Shown: positions 28,601 to 36,547, counted from the stretch's first letter. The stretch: 64,000 bases of DNA from Aquirickettsiella gammari (GCA_963701065.1 OY969558.1:496001-560000), one strand, 5' to 3'. Program-made: numbers and translations. The notes: a model not told the origin generated them from the sequence alone.

Positions 28601-28661
28601 CTAAAGACGCAGTAGAAAACGGTTGTTCTAGAAGACGATTCTCACACGATGCCTTTAACAT
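25635..28661 (-). CDS. Unrecognised 1008-residue protein with degenerate ankyrin-like motifs
   Basis: No named family is recognised. The protein is almost wholly helical, with no signal peptide. A motif with the pattern A-hydrophobic-x3-[N/G/H]-x3-hydrophobic-[L/M]-[D/E/N] recurs at least five times: ALEQNNITLLDWYKTKF, AVITNDSTILDLCWNKI, AIRDGNIKIMDWILSRI, AVLSGKVEVLNRIYTEM and AIKYHNAEMLEVVWRQI. These lie between roughly 420 and 800 and resemble the inner helices of degenerate ankyrin repeats. The last 100 residues are polar, with basic patches (EEKRKRVWEW, TKKSRIKE). AGGA lies 8 bases before the ATG. Length and architecture resemble effectors of intracellular Legionellales, an inference only. 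Confidence 0.65.
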   Translation of the reverse strand: MLKASCENRLLEQPFSTASLACSESLAVNSEGSSVLLTSNNVDSLKWQPLFVRLYLKIMAGIADEIPKEFSLIKSFDLLIVIVKYVNGLEIKQWDALIAEIEEDGSGLSNEEKNRLVDRKELKNFLANPKQIAKYLNLLLYKTDFIFRLISLVDAPLKGFFSFFNNKDKFFNIYPSNEETFYGKEVFFSSLTLSDTNILWPIFLALVKNFNNGINFGDIYFTEETNHQINSYIKKFLDSNYFFNEEVDSSIKHKTDFLLANHSNLRDLVITCLGSDKDKHNKIKEKLNIILAIKALYTEDNKESLAFVVYAALKALILTGKKDDLEMLFSAFIEGGIPAEILVGTKLHGHITQESARLDNKDSDDESLWDDNDLYRLAWNNIDPVSLLQQVELSSKQPVEILDWIWSHFFRPLGKKERFNLLKRGLWTSKALEQNNITLLDWYKTKFQELGHSCEQLYVDEGLDYKDVFIKNMHSSWMPIRDYGAGPYTALSHYEESKFAFDVQENNTAEDLFRWVKDSFKDKRSFEWVELLFDLSIRTKSKDIFDSAANNFLFFSDAEKVKKSYAVSRLIAVAVITNDSTILDLCWNKIINIEDKALQRALKKRILVDRPWAFHRAIRDGNIKIMDWILSRIVTLAEEETLSHLAYKCDLLYDLDSAGFVTSQQDSIVNAVLSGKVEVLNRIYTEMGGLISELDQKLDPASEVCRQMSTPSVQKWDPDLDLESRDEFYQNEDPGLGRASIIDQLKQDYFEGKSVTCLGYIPIFYNNKSYIYQVSEIKYLTQEEQEKFITTAFQSAIKYHNAEMLEVVWRQIEKLKPSNKEQALFLTTLKLEPSVFYFSKLLENLLELSHTAEHINISDQFKKLTTLAINVPNQSRSQSLQTNLFAVKTHWEMHEEKRKRVWEWLDQHPDSNECALASNVESDVELFSEPDTKKSRIKEASHAFLERPDGLLNLEKVGTSKVESYKDTDHHSASLLGNTARNISPELEKNIRPEKQAMDTRKSSRFGT

Positions 28662-28695
28662 GGTTTAATCCTGTTTAAATTATATTAATATTTTT

Positions 28696-28717
28696 GTTAC
28701 TCGTTTCAACGAGTAAC
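28696..28717. repeat. Perfect 10-bp hairpin in the leader of the 1008-residue gene
   Basis: GTTACTCGTT (28696-28705) and AACGAGTAAC (28708-28717) form a perfect palindrome with a 2-base centre, 35 bases before the gene's ATG on the minus strand. It is followed on that strand by A-rich sequence and not by a T run, so it does not look like a terminator. An operator or leader hairpin is possible. Confidence 0.4.
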
Positions 28718-28809
28718 ACGATGGGGTTCTATCACTTTTTTTAAATACAGTGCTTATATCCAACAGAACACGCTCCTTAAGATAAAGAAGTTAAGTCATT
28801 AAAGACGGT

Positions 28810-29013
28810 TTATGCTGTAATAAAGGAAAAAACGCGCGTAGGATTTTTTATCTTAAGTTCAAATAAATTAGCTGGAAAGTCGCCAAGGCTTAGGTTTAAA
28901 CTTTGCTTATTTTGTTTAAAATAATTCTTAATATTCGATAATTTATTGAAGGATAATAGCGAGTTACTTAATTGATAAAAAACGGTTGATTTGAAATGAC
29001 TAAACTTATGCAT
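28810..29013 (-). CDS. Possible small 67-residue protein
   Basis: The frame begins MHKFSHFKSTVFYQLSN, ends PTRVFSFITA, and has a good purine-rich ribosome site (AAGGA, spaced 8 bases). The composition is basic and asparagine/serine-rich with no recognised domain. It lies upstream of, and on the same strand as, the 1008-residue gene in an AT-rich area where short open frames occur by chance, so it may not be real. Confidence 0.3.
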   Translation of the reverse strand: MHKFSHFKSTVFYQLSNSLLSFNKLSNIKNYFKQNKQSLNLSLGDFPANLFELKIKNPTRVFSFITA

Positions 29014-29268
29014 CCTTTTTCCTTGTTATTATTAGCAAATTAATCTTCATTGCAACATTCGCGGGGATTGTAATATATATTCTTACTATTAACTAGCTCT
29101 ACATTAAAAAATTATACTTCTAGGTAATATTAGGTAATAGATAAAATTTCAATTACAAATCTCGTACAATATCTTTTTGCTGGTACTTCAATCGCACAAA
29201 AACCTTTTTTTCAAAGAGTTGAAACAATTTTGGGGTAATAGTCTTCACTTTATCAACAACCCAACTCT

Positions 29269-30861
29269 TCAACTGGCCGTGATACACAACTTAGCATCGT
29301 AGCCAATCGATGTCACAAAAGTTTCATCGTGACAAATAATTAATAGGCTGCCCTGATATTGTTTTAGGGTATTAATTAATAGCGTCTTTGCTTCTAGATC
29401 TAAATGATTATCGGGCTCATCCAATAGTAAAAGTGCGGGCGATTCCCTGCCACTAAAAAGGCAAGCTAAGGCGAGCTTTAATCGCTCACCGCCACTTAAA
29501 TAATCTACTGGAAGTAAAGCGGCTTCCCTTCTTAATCGAAGTTGGGCCAAAATAGTTCGGTATTGATCTTTAGATAAGCCGGGTGATAAACGTTCAAAAT
29601 TATCCGCGGCATTTTCATTTCTATCTAAAAAAGAAAAATGCTGATCCAGCATCGCCAGACTACTAATTGGTGAAATATAGCCGGATAAAACCGGCAAATC
29701 TCCCTTAATCAGCTTAAATAAAGTCGATTTTCCCGTACCATTATCGCCGCCTATCCAAAGATGCTGACCAAATGGTAAATTAAACGAGATGGGTGTGCGT
29801 TGGCCGTAAGGTAACACTAAATCTTTCACGATCAGTGACTTCCTTTTTCCTGCTTTGATCTCCGCGATCCTAAACGCTTGGGGCTTCATAATCTCCAGTG
29901 CTTCTTTCGCCTGCCTATAGTCTGCCGCTGAATGCGCTAGCCGATGTTGATTCAGCTTGGAGACGCGTTGACAAGTAGACTCGGACTGTTCTTTTTGCTT
30001 ATCTAATATGAGTTTGGATTGATTGCTATGCGCTCTATTTTTACGGCCGGCTGAACGTTTAGCGGCTAATTTTTCTTGGTGACTTTGTTGCGCTTTTAGA
30101 TTGGCTTGATGCACTTTTTCCGTTTCTGCCAGCCGACGCTCTACCGACAACTTGAATTGCTTTTTAGACGCCAAATAATCTTCCCAACCACCGCGATAGG
30201 TATTCAAACCCAATCCGGTCAGCTCTAAAATAATTTGACCTTGTTGTAACAATAAAAGATCGTGGCTAATAATAAGACAGGCTGGATGCGCTTTTATCCA
30301 AGACAACAAATATTGTCTTCCCTTGGCGTCCAGATGATTAGAAGGTTCATCCAAGATATAAAAATCGTGCTTTTGACGATCTAAAGCTAACAGCAATACG
30401 CGTGTTTGCTCGCCTCCACTCAATTGCTGAAACGGCGCAGCTAAAATATCGTTTATTAATCCATAAGCGTGCAGCTGTTTTTCTAGCTTCAGTTGTATAT
30501 CCCATCGGCCCTCCAATAAACTCAGATCCTTGGGAGCCGCACAACCTTGCTTCATTCTATCCAGCGCACTAAGATATTTTTCAACCGCTAATTTTTCAGC
30601 TACCGTTCCATGAAAGGGATCCAATCCCTGTGATAAATAACCCACACGACCAAAATGTTTGACCTGCTTAGAGGGTTTAGCCAAGAGTGCCGCTAATACC
30701 GATTTACCACAAGCATTTCGACCGATTAAAAAATAGGTGGCGTTAGTGAGTGTCAATTTAACCTCGGTGAATAAATGCTGCGCTGTTGCATCAAATTGAC
30801 AGCTTAAATCCGAGGCTTCAATCATAATTTGAGATATTGTTTTTATACCGTTGTACTCCAT
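29269..30861 (-). CDS. ABC-F family ATPase (ribosome-associated type)
   Basis: This is a soluble protein of two ABC cassettes without membrane segments. ABC-F proteins act on the ribosome or in antibiotic protection. Cassette 1 has Walker A GRNACGKS near 48 and signature LSGGEQTR near 147. Cassette 2 has GGDNGTGKST near 372 and LSGGERLKLALACL near 460, each followed by an LDEP Walker B. The inter-cassette linker (about 230-330) is charged and helical as expected. At 530 residues the length is normal. A second start at 30825 is possible. I do not assign a named subfamily. Confidence 0.88.
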   Translation of the reverse strand: MEYNGIKTISQIMIEASDLSCQFDATAQHLFTEVKLTLTNATYFLIGRNACGKSVLAALLAKPSKQVKHFGRVGYLSQGLDPFHGTVAEKLAVEKYLSALDRMKQGCAAPKDLSLLEGRWDIQLKLEKQLHAYGLINDILAAPFQQLSGGEQTRVLLLALDRQKHDFYILDEPSNHLDAKGRQYLLSWIKAHPACLIISHDLLLLQQGQIILELTGLGLNTYRGGWEDYLASKKQFKLSVERRLAETEKVHQANLKAQQSHQEKLAAKRSAGRKNRAHSNQSKLILDKQKEQSESTCQRVSKLNQHRLAHSAADYRQAKEALEIMKPQAFRIAEIKAGKRKSLIVKDLVLPYGQRTPISFNLPFGQHLWIGGDNGTGKSTLFKLIKGDLPVLSGYISPISSLAMLDQHFSFLDRNENAADNFERLSPGLSKDQYRTILAQLRLRREAALLPVDYLSGGERLKLALACLFSGRESPALLLLDEPDNHLDLEAKTLLINTLKQYQGSLLIICHDETFVTSIGYDAKLCITAS

Positions 30862-30923
30862 GCAACAGGCTTTCTCTTTACAAAGAGTAATAGTGCGATA
30901 AAACTTGAACCCAAATGGGATGG

Positions 30924-31322
30924 TTACTCTTCGAAAATCTCCGCTAAGCTTTTGGCTTCCAACATCGTTTCACTCCATCTAAGTAAAGTTTCGGAATCTG
31001 CTTTAAGCAGCATAGCTAAATAACGTGGTGGTACCTGACGAAACTTGCGCAGCAGTAAACGATGCAGTATTGCGCATTCTCCTTGTTGCATCCCTTTTTG
31101 GATTCCGATCCGTTCAAAACTTGTAATATAGGTCATACCGTGTTCCTCTTCAAACTGCTGAATTTCTTGATTATAACGTATTTCTAAGGACTCAGGCAGC
31201 GTTAGCACCCAGTCCATAAACGTGAGTATAGATTTTTTTATTTCCTTAAAGTCATCTTGTAACCTTTCAAACGTACGCACAGTAATGGCTCTCCCCCTAA
31301 AGTAGGAAAGATCCAAGAACAT
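30924..31322 (-). pseudogene. Truncated Rpn-family nuclease/transposase fragment
   Basis: This is the C-terminal part only of a PD-(D/E)XK transposase-like (Rpn/YhgA or DUF4351-type) protein. Recognisable segments are SLEIRYNQEIQQFEEEHGM, YITSFERIGIQKGMQQGE, and a leucine-rich tail with LLRKFRQVPPRY. The N-terminal nuclease domain is missing. The frame runs back without a start into the adjacent tRNA at 31352, so the gene was cut or replaced there. It is a decayed fragment, not a functional gene. Confidence 0.7.
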
Positions 31323-31351
31323 CTGAAAGTAGTATAAGTATTCGATGATAT

Positions 31352-31428
<77 letters not shown>

Positions 31429-31648
31429 TGCACAAGGAAGGAGCCGAATTGTAGCTAATTTAAACAGAATTAGCAATTTCGTTTTGGGTCCGTTATGAAG
31501 CATGTACCAGTTTTGTACCCGCTGTCCATTTTGCCACATTTTTAAAAAGTACGGCTCAATAAATCCAGGTTTCTACTATACTAAACGACATCAATAAATC
31601 ATAACCATTGGAATGGACTCAACTTATATTTATCGCAAGGAAGCCATT

Positions 31649-33739
31649 ATGCGCAAGAAAAGCCAAAGAGATACTCGTAAAAAATTAGTACCGAAAAAAA
31701 AGTATAAAACAGCTGAAACACATCAACAAGCATCTGCTGGAATACCTGTTTTAACAACCGCTCAAGGTATCCCTATTTCAGATGATCAAAACTCATTACG
31801 TGTAGCCCCTCAAGGACCTACCTTACTCGAGGATTTTCCTTTACGGGATAAAATTTTTCATTTTGATCATGAAAGGATTCCAGAACGTGTCGTTCATGCA
31901 CGAGGTTATGCCGCGCACGGTTTTTTTGAAAATTATCGTTCGCTGGCAAAATATACCCATGCTGACTTATTTCAACGTGAAAAAGAAAAAACTCCTGTTT
32001 TTGTACGCTTCTCTACCGTGGCTGGAAGTAAAGGCTCTGCCGATTTAGCACGCGACGTACGAGGCTTTGCGGTTAAGTTTTATACCAAAGCCGGAAACTG
32101 GGATATTGTAGGCAATAATATCCCCGTTTTTTTTATTCAAGATGCGATAAAATTTCCCGATCTGATCCATGCGGTCAAAGAAGAACCCGATAGTGGCTTC
32201 CCACAAGCACAAACAGCCCATGATAACTTTTGGGATTTCATATCGCTTAATCCAGAAACGATGCATATGCTTATGTGGGTTATGTCAGATAGAGGCATTC
32301 CCCGCTCTTTTCGTTTCATGCAAGGTTTTGGAATACACACCTTTCGTCTCATTAATGCCCAGCAAAAATCCACCTTTGTTAAGTTTCATTGGCAACCTAA
32401 ATTAGGTTTACAATCCATTACCTGGGATGAAGCGGTAAAATTGAATGGGGCTGATCCTGATTTTCATCGACGCGACCTATGGAATGCCATTAAATCAGGT
32501 CAATTTCCTGAATGGGAGTTAGGATTTCAGTTATTTGATGAAGCAACTGCCAAGAAACTCGATTTTGACGTATTGGATGCCACTAAATTAATACCTGAAG
32601 AATTGATTCCGATTAAAAAAGTAGGCCGTTTAGTATTAAATCGTTGTGTGGATAATTTTTTTGCTGAAACAGAGCAAGTCGCTTTTTGCACACAAAATAT
32701 CGTCCCCGGTATCGACTTTAGCAATGATCCTTTACTTCAAGGTCGAAATTTTTCTTATTTAGATACACAAGTCAAACGTTTAGGCAGTCCTAATTTTACC
32801 CATCTGCCTATCAATGCACCAAAGTGTCCATTTCATAATTTCCAACAAGATGGCCATATGGCTTTTTATAATCCTTCAGGACGTGCTAACTATGAACCTA
32901 ATTCGTGGGGAAAAGCAGGTGGACCTCGGGAATCGTTAAATAAAGGATTTAAATCCTTTATGGAGCCAGAAAAAGGAACAAAATTACGTTTACGACCTGA
33001 AAGCTTTGCCGATCATTATAATCAAGCCAGTTTATTTTATATCAGCCAAACGGCCATCGAACAAAAACACATCCAAGCGGCTATAGCGCTTGAACTCAGT
33101 CATGTTAAAACGAAATCAATCCAAATTAGCGTCATTTCGCATCTTATTAATATCGATACAACGCTTGCCAAAGCAGTAAGTGATTCATTAGGGCTTGGAG
33201 CAATGCCCAAACCAGCCCCGATATTTCGGCCTAAGAAAAAAAATCTAAAACCTTTAGCGTCACTGAGTATATTACTTAATAGTCCAAATACTTTTGAAGG
33301 AAGAAAATTAGCGATTATACTTACCGAAAACGGAGATTTTTCCTTAGTTAAACATCTAAAAAAATTGGTTAAGCAAAAAGGGGCCGTATTAGATATAATT
33401 ACCCCGAAAATTTTAGGATTTAAGTCTAAAAATAGTTCCGAGTCAATAAAATCCCAACAGAGTTTACAAACGGCTGTTTCTGCTTCTTATGATGCCATTG
33501 CCATTATTTCAACACGTAAGGATATCGCTAATTTAGATCAATTACTCTTAAAAAACTTTCTTCGCGAAAGCTTTTACAGCTATAAGTTTATAGCCTACGC
33601 GACAGAAATATCGAGTATTTTTGCAGAGTTTAATATAAAGCAGGATAAGGGAATATTTAAATTAAAAAATGCTAATTCTTGTCGAGATTTTCTAGACCAT
33701 TGCAAAAAATTGCGCTATTGGAAACGTAGTAAAATATAG
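31649..33739 (+). CDS. katE: Large-subunit (HPII-type) catalase
   Basis: This is a heme catalase that dismutates hydrogen peroxide. The start at 31649 has AAGGA spaced 7 bases. An upstream ATG at 31613 lacks one. At 696 residues it belongs to the large clade-2 catalases with a C-terminal flavodoxin-like domain (about 545-696, beginning near SILLNSPNTFEGRKLAIIL). The core shows the catalytic His in RVVHARGYAAHG, the distal Asn region NIPVFFIQDA, and the proximal heme Tyr in GRNFSYLDTQ. The N-terminal 40 residues are Lys/Arg-rich. It is monocistronic with its own upstream gap. Confidence 0.94.
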   Translation: MRKKSQRDTRKKLVPKKKYKTAETHQQASAGIPVLTTAQGIPISDDQNSLRVAPQGPTLLEDFPLRDKIFHFDHERIPERVVHARGYAAHGFFENYRSLAKYTHADLFQREKEKTPVFVRFSTVAGSKGSADLARDVRGFAVKFYTKAGNWDIVGNNIPVFFIQDAIKFPDLIHAVKEEPDSGFPQAQTAHDNFWDFISLNPETMHMLMWVMSDRGIPRSFRFMQGFGIHTFRLINAQQKSTFVKFHWQPKLGLQSITWDEAVKLNGADPDFHRRDLWNAIKSGQFPEWELGFQLFDEATAKKLDFDVLDATKLIPEELIPIKKVGRLVLNRCVDNFFAETEQVAFCTQNIVPGIDFSNDPLLQGRNFSYLDTQVKRLGSPNFTHLPINAPKCPFHNFQQDGHMAFYNPSGRANYEPNSWGKAGGPRESLNKGFKSFMEPEKGTKLRLRPESFADHYNQASLFYISQTAIEQKHIQAAIALELSHVKTKSIQISVISHLINIDTTLAKAVSDSLGLGAMPKPAPIFRPKKKNLKPLASLSILLNSPNTFEGRKLAIILTENGDFSLVKHLKKLVKQKGAVLDIITPKILGFKSKNSSESIKSQQSLQTAVSASYDAIAIISTRKDIANLDQLLLKNFLRESFYSYKFIAYATEISSIFAEFNIKQDKGIFKLKNANSCRDFLDHCKKLRYWKRSKI

Positions 33740-33833
33740 ATATATACTATTAGTATTTTAAAAAATATTACCGGGTAAAATAATAAAAAAATGACTCCGC
33801 TTGGTGAAGTACTTTTTATAATTTGCTTAATTT

Positions 33834-34523
33834 ATGCATAAAATATCAGTTATAAGATATTTATTTGGCCTTTATTTGCTAGGTTTTATCGTTATGACAC
33901 TCCATGCAGAAGAAAAATCGGATAATTTTATTTACGTAAAAGAGCTAATTCCTTCGCTGAAACAAGACATGCGCTATTTTACAGCTAATAATTTTGTTGG
34001 TCGCCCTATTCAAGGGTATAAAAAACCAGTCTGTATCTTAAGTATTTCAGCAACTAACGCTTTATTAAAAGTACAAACGGTATTAAGTAAAAAAAATTTA
34101 GGTCTATTGGTATTCGACTGTTATAGACCGCAAATGGCGGTTGATGATTTCATACAGTGGAGTCAAAATCCAGATGAGCAACAAATGAAAAATCTATATT
34201 ATCCGCATATTGATAAAACTGATCTTTTCAAACTTAATTACATTGCACGTCGTTCAGGGCATACGCGAGGCAGTACAGTCGATTTAACAATTATTGATCT
34301 TGATACCCAGCAAACACTCGATATGGGCACAGCTTATGATTTTATGGATCCTTTATCTCATCCCGCCAATCGTGATATTAGCCCCGAACAATTTAAAAAT
34401 CGTATGTTGTTGCGAACATTGATGCTACGATTCGGTTTTAGACCGATAGAAACCGAGTGGTGGCACTTTACCTTAAGAGATGAACCTTATAAAAACACCT
34501 ACTTTAATTTTTTTGTCGAATAA
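33834..34523 (+). CDS. D-alanyl-D-alanine dipeptidase, VanX/DdpX family
   Basis: This is a zinc dipeptidase that cleaves D-Ala-D-Ala. The 229 residues begin with a signal-like segment (YLFGLYLLGFIVMTLHAEE), so export to the periplasm is likely. Zinc ligands are the His and Asp in SGHTRGSTVDLT and the His in ETEWWHFTL, whose Glu is the catalytic base. No vanH or vanA partner is nearby, so vancomycin resistance is not implied. Peptidoglycan turnover or D-Ala recycling is more likely. There is no clear ribosome site. Confidence 0.88.
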   Translation: MHKISVIRYLFGLYLLGFIVMTLHAEEKSDNFIYVKELIPSLKQDMRYFTANNFVGRPIQGYKKPVCILSISATNALLKVQTVLSKKNLGLLVFDCYRPQMAVDDFIQWSQNPDEQQMKNLYYPHIDKTDLFKLNYIARRSGHTRGSTVDLTIIDLDTQQTLDMGTAYDFMDPLSHPANRDISPEQFKNRMLLRTLMLRFGFRPIETEWWHFTLRDEPYKNTYFNFFVE

Positions 34524-34558
34524 ATAAAATAATTTTTAATTGATTTATACTTTTAGGC

Positions 34559-35206
34559 CTAAGATAACTTAAATAAATATTGTGGGCTTTTATTCCAAAA
34601 TTTTATTTGCCACTTTTTATTTTCATAAAGAAAAAAACAAATATTTCCAGTCTGGACTTTAACATCTTTATTCTCAATATGTTGTTCAAAGGCTTTGGGT
34701 ATTAGTTTAAGAAAATAACGTAAACGACCATTACTACTAATCAGCAAAATACTATCATTCGGTTCATAGCGCTTAAGCAAATCTTCGGCTAAAGCTTTAA
34801 CGTCCGAAATCATTTGCGCTGCAGACCCTTGCCAATCCGAATTTTTTGGCCACACACTGAAATTTTCCCAAGCCGATAAATCTGTACCCTGCCCCATTTC
34901 TTCGATTTGTACCTTACTAAGACCCGACCAACTTCCATAATCGATTTCGTTTAAACGCGAATCCACTATTGGTTTTAAAGTAGAATTTAATTCTTTTAAT
35001 ACCACGGCGGCATAATCACGTGTTCTTTTTAAAGGACCACAGTAAACTGCTTTTAGCTGTATATTGGCCTTTTGTAAGGCTAAGCCTAGCCACTTTGCTT
35101 GTAGGATGCCTGAATCAACCAATGGTAAATCTTGTTTAGCACCCACCCACACGGCCGCATCATGTGGCGAAAAAGTATTACCATGTCTAGAAAGAATTAT
35201 TTGCAT
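34559..35206 (-). CDS. Histidine phosphatase (phosphoglycerate mutase-like) protein
   Basis: This is a 215-residue member of the histidine phosphatase superfamily. The N-terminal LSRHGNT carries the phospho-His, and GPLKRTRDYA carries the second phosphate-binding Arg. EIDYGSWSGLSKVQIEE is the acid-base Glu region. The second catalytic His position falls near LLISSNGRLRYF, where Asn-Gly stands in the place usually held by His-Gly, so catalysis may be altered. It starts 8 bases after kdsB ends and is probably co-transcribed with it. The substrate is unknown. Confidence 0.85.
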   Translation of the reverse strand: MQIILSRHGNTFSPHDAAVWVGAKQDLPLVDSGILQAKWLGLALQKANIQLKAVYCGPLKRTRDYAAVVLKELNSTLKPIVDSRLNEIDYGSWSGLSKVQIEEMGQGTDLSAWENFSVWPKNSDWQGSAAQMISDVKALAEDLLKRYEPNDSILLISSNGRLRYFLKLIPKAFEQHIENKDVKVQTGNICFFLYENKKWQIKFWNKSPQYLFKLS

Positions 35207-35214
35207 AAACTTAT

Positions 35215-36012
35215 TTACTGGCTTAACGAAACCAACTCACCTTCTTTTTCTATAATTTGTTCCACCCGTTTCACATCATGAGGGCTGTCAATCGAGGCAT
35301 GCGTATGTCCTTTATAATCAACTATCACCACTTTAATTGCACTTCCATTTTCGAGTAATCGCAATTGTTCCAATCCTTCCAGTTTCTCTAAGGGTGTGGG
35401 GGATAATGAAATATATCGCTCTAGTGCTGCATAGCGATAAGCATATAAACCAATATGTCGATAAAGTGGTGGCGTTTCTGTAACCGATTCTCTTAAGTAG
35501 GGAATCATACGTTTAGAAAAATATAAGGCATTAAAATCTTTATCGCAGACGACCATGGTACCGCCCACCTCACCTTTTGACTTGGCTGTTTGCATGATTA
35601 AATATTGATCCCGGTTAATGTGTACTGCCGGTGTTGCTATCTCTACTTTAGGCTCAGCTTGCATCACATCAACTAAAGCCTGGATAACCCATGGCGGTGT
35701 TAAAACTGCATCTCCCTGCAAATTAAGGATAAGATTAGGTCTGGCTTCTAAACTGGAAATAGCAGTAAAAATACGTTCCGTACCATTGTTGCATGGCCCT
35801 GTCATCAACAATCTCGCACCAAAACCCAAAGCATGGCTTTGTATGTCGGCGTGATCCGTTGCAATATAAACTTCATCAATTCCCTTTATCGTTTTAGCAA
35901 TAGACCAAACACGATAGATCAAACTATAGCCTTTAATCAGGCTTAATGGCTTTGCTGGGAAACGACTCGAATTATAGCGCGCGGGAATAACAATAATATT
36001 TTTATTTTGCAT
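35215..36012 (-). CDS. kdsB: 3-deoxy-manno-octulosonate cytidylyltransferase
   Basis: This enzyme makes CMP-Kdo for attachment to lipid A in lipopolysaccharide synthesis. From Met 36012 the protein has 265 residues, beginning MQNKNIIVIPARYNSSRFP with the nucleotide-binding loop. Other family stretches are VYIATDH, NLQGDAVLTPPW and RHIGLYAYR. The open frame continues 32 codons upstream to 36108 through a GC-rich segment with no KdsB similarity. I take 36012 as the start, although neither start has a strong ribosome site. In NLQGDAVLTP, alanine-valine replaces the usual glutamate-proline after the Asp, which is worth noting. Confidence 0.93.
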   Translation of the reverse strand: MQNKNIIVIPARYNSSRFPAKPLSLIKGYSLIYRVWSIAKTIKGIDEVYIATDHADIQSHALGFGARLLMTGPCNNGTERIFTAISSLEARPNLILNLQGDAVLTPPWVIQALVDVMQAEPKVEIATPAVHINRDQYLIMQTAKSKGEVGGTMVVCDKDFNALYFSKRMIPYLRESVTETPPLYRHIGLYAYRYAALERYISLSPTPLEKLEGLEQLRLLENGSAIKVVIVDYKGHTHASIDSPHDVKRVEQIIEKEGELVSLSQ

Positions 36013-36108
36013 AGTTATCTTAGCTGCTTCATCGTCTGAAAAGCGGACATGAGACATTCCGCTCCCGCGCTGCGCTCCCTCTCTTTTAAGATCATTTAAA
36101 TACCTCAA
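36013..36108 (-). repeat. GC-rich in-frame segment preceding kdsB
   Basis: This stretch stays open in the kdsB frame and would encode a leader containing REGAQRGSGMSHVRFSDDEA. Its core GGGAGCGCAGCGCGGGAGC contrasts with the AT-rich surroundings and contains a direct GGGAGC repeat. No second copy was found in the window. It could be a dispersed protein-coding or palindromic repeat inserted before kdsB. Confidence 0.35.
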
Positions 36109-36125
36109 TAAATCAACTATCAGGC

Positions 36126-36160
36126 AAAAACGGCAAATAATGCGCCTATCGTCCGTTTTT
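36126..36160. terminator. Possible terminator hairpin between kdsB and the DUF1328 gene
   Basis: AAAAACGG (36126-36133) and CCGTTTTT (36153-36160) form an 8-bp stem with a 19-base loop, with T runs on each strand. The loop is long, so it is only a moderate candidate. Confidence 0.35.
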
Positions 36161-36337
36161 TTCTGCTAGCTTTTAGATAAAATCCACCTTAAGGCCTATT
36201 TTATACGCCTTTTCGCAAAACAAGCAAAACTTGAGCACCCTTTATTAAAAGCCCGATACTGCCCATCCTACTTGCGATGACGAGATTCATCAACTAACCT
36301 TAAAGCTTAAGTTAAGTTTAAATAGAGGAGAAATATT

Positions 36338-36505
36338 ATGTTAGCGTGGGCATTTATCTTTCTAGCTATTGCTATCATAGCCGCCATCATTGGATTTACC
36401 GGTGTTTTTTCGTTAGCCGCAGGCGTTGCTAAAATCATCTTTTTTATATTCATCATATTAGCCATCATTGCATTTGTGACGATGTTGTTTCGTAGACAAC
36501 CGTAA
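36338..36505 (+). CDS. DUF1328 family small membrane protein
   Basis: A 55-residue protein begins MLAWAFIFLAIAIIAAIIGF and contains two hydrophobic helices separated by TGVFSLAAGVAK, the conserved DUF1328 (YtjA-like) layout. A strong ribosome site (GAGGAG, 7 bases) precedes the ATG. A possible promoter, TTGAGC and GATACT with an 18-base spacer, lies about 100 bases upstream. Function is unknown, but members are inner-membrane proteins often linked to stress. It is a lone plus-strand gene between kdsB and tgt. Confidence 0.85.
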   Translation: MLAWAFIFLAIAIIAAIIGFTGVFSLAAGVAKIIFFIFIILAIIAFVTMLFRRQP

Positions 36506-36547
36506 AAAAATACAGCTGGTAGTTCATTACAACAAAATCCCTACGAC

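Noticed and set aside
22291..29013. Toxin-antitoxin or phage defence system in the orphan island
   Set aside because: No nuclease, NTPase, antitoxin or other defence motif is visible in the three large proteins.
33834..34523. Vancomycin-resistance operon
   Set aside because: Only a VanX-like dipeptidase is present, with no ligase, dehydrogenase or regulator nearby.
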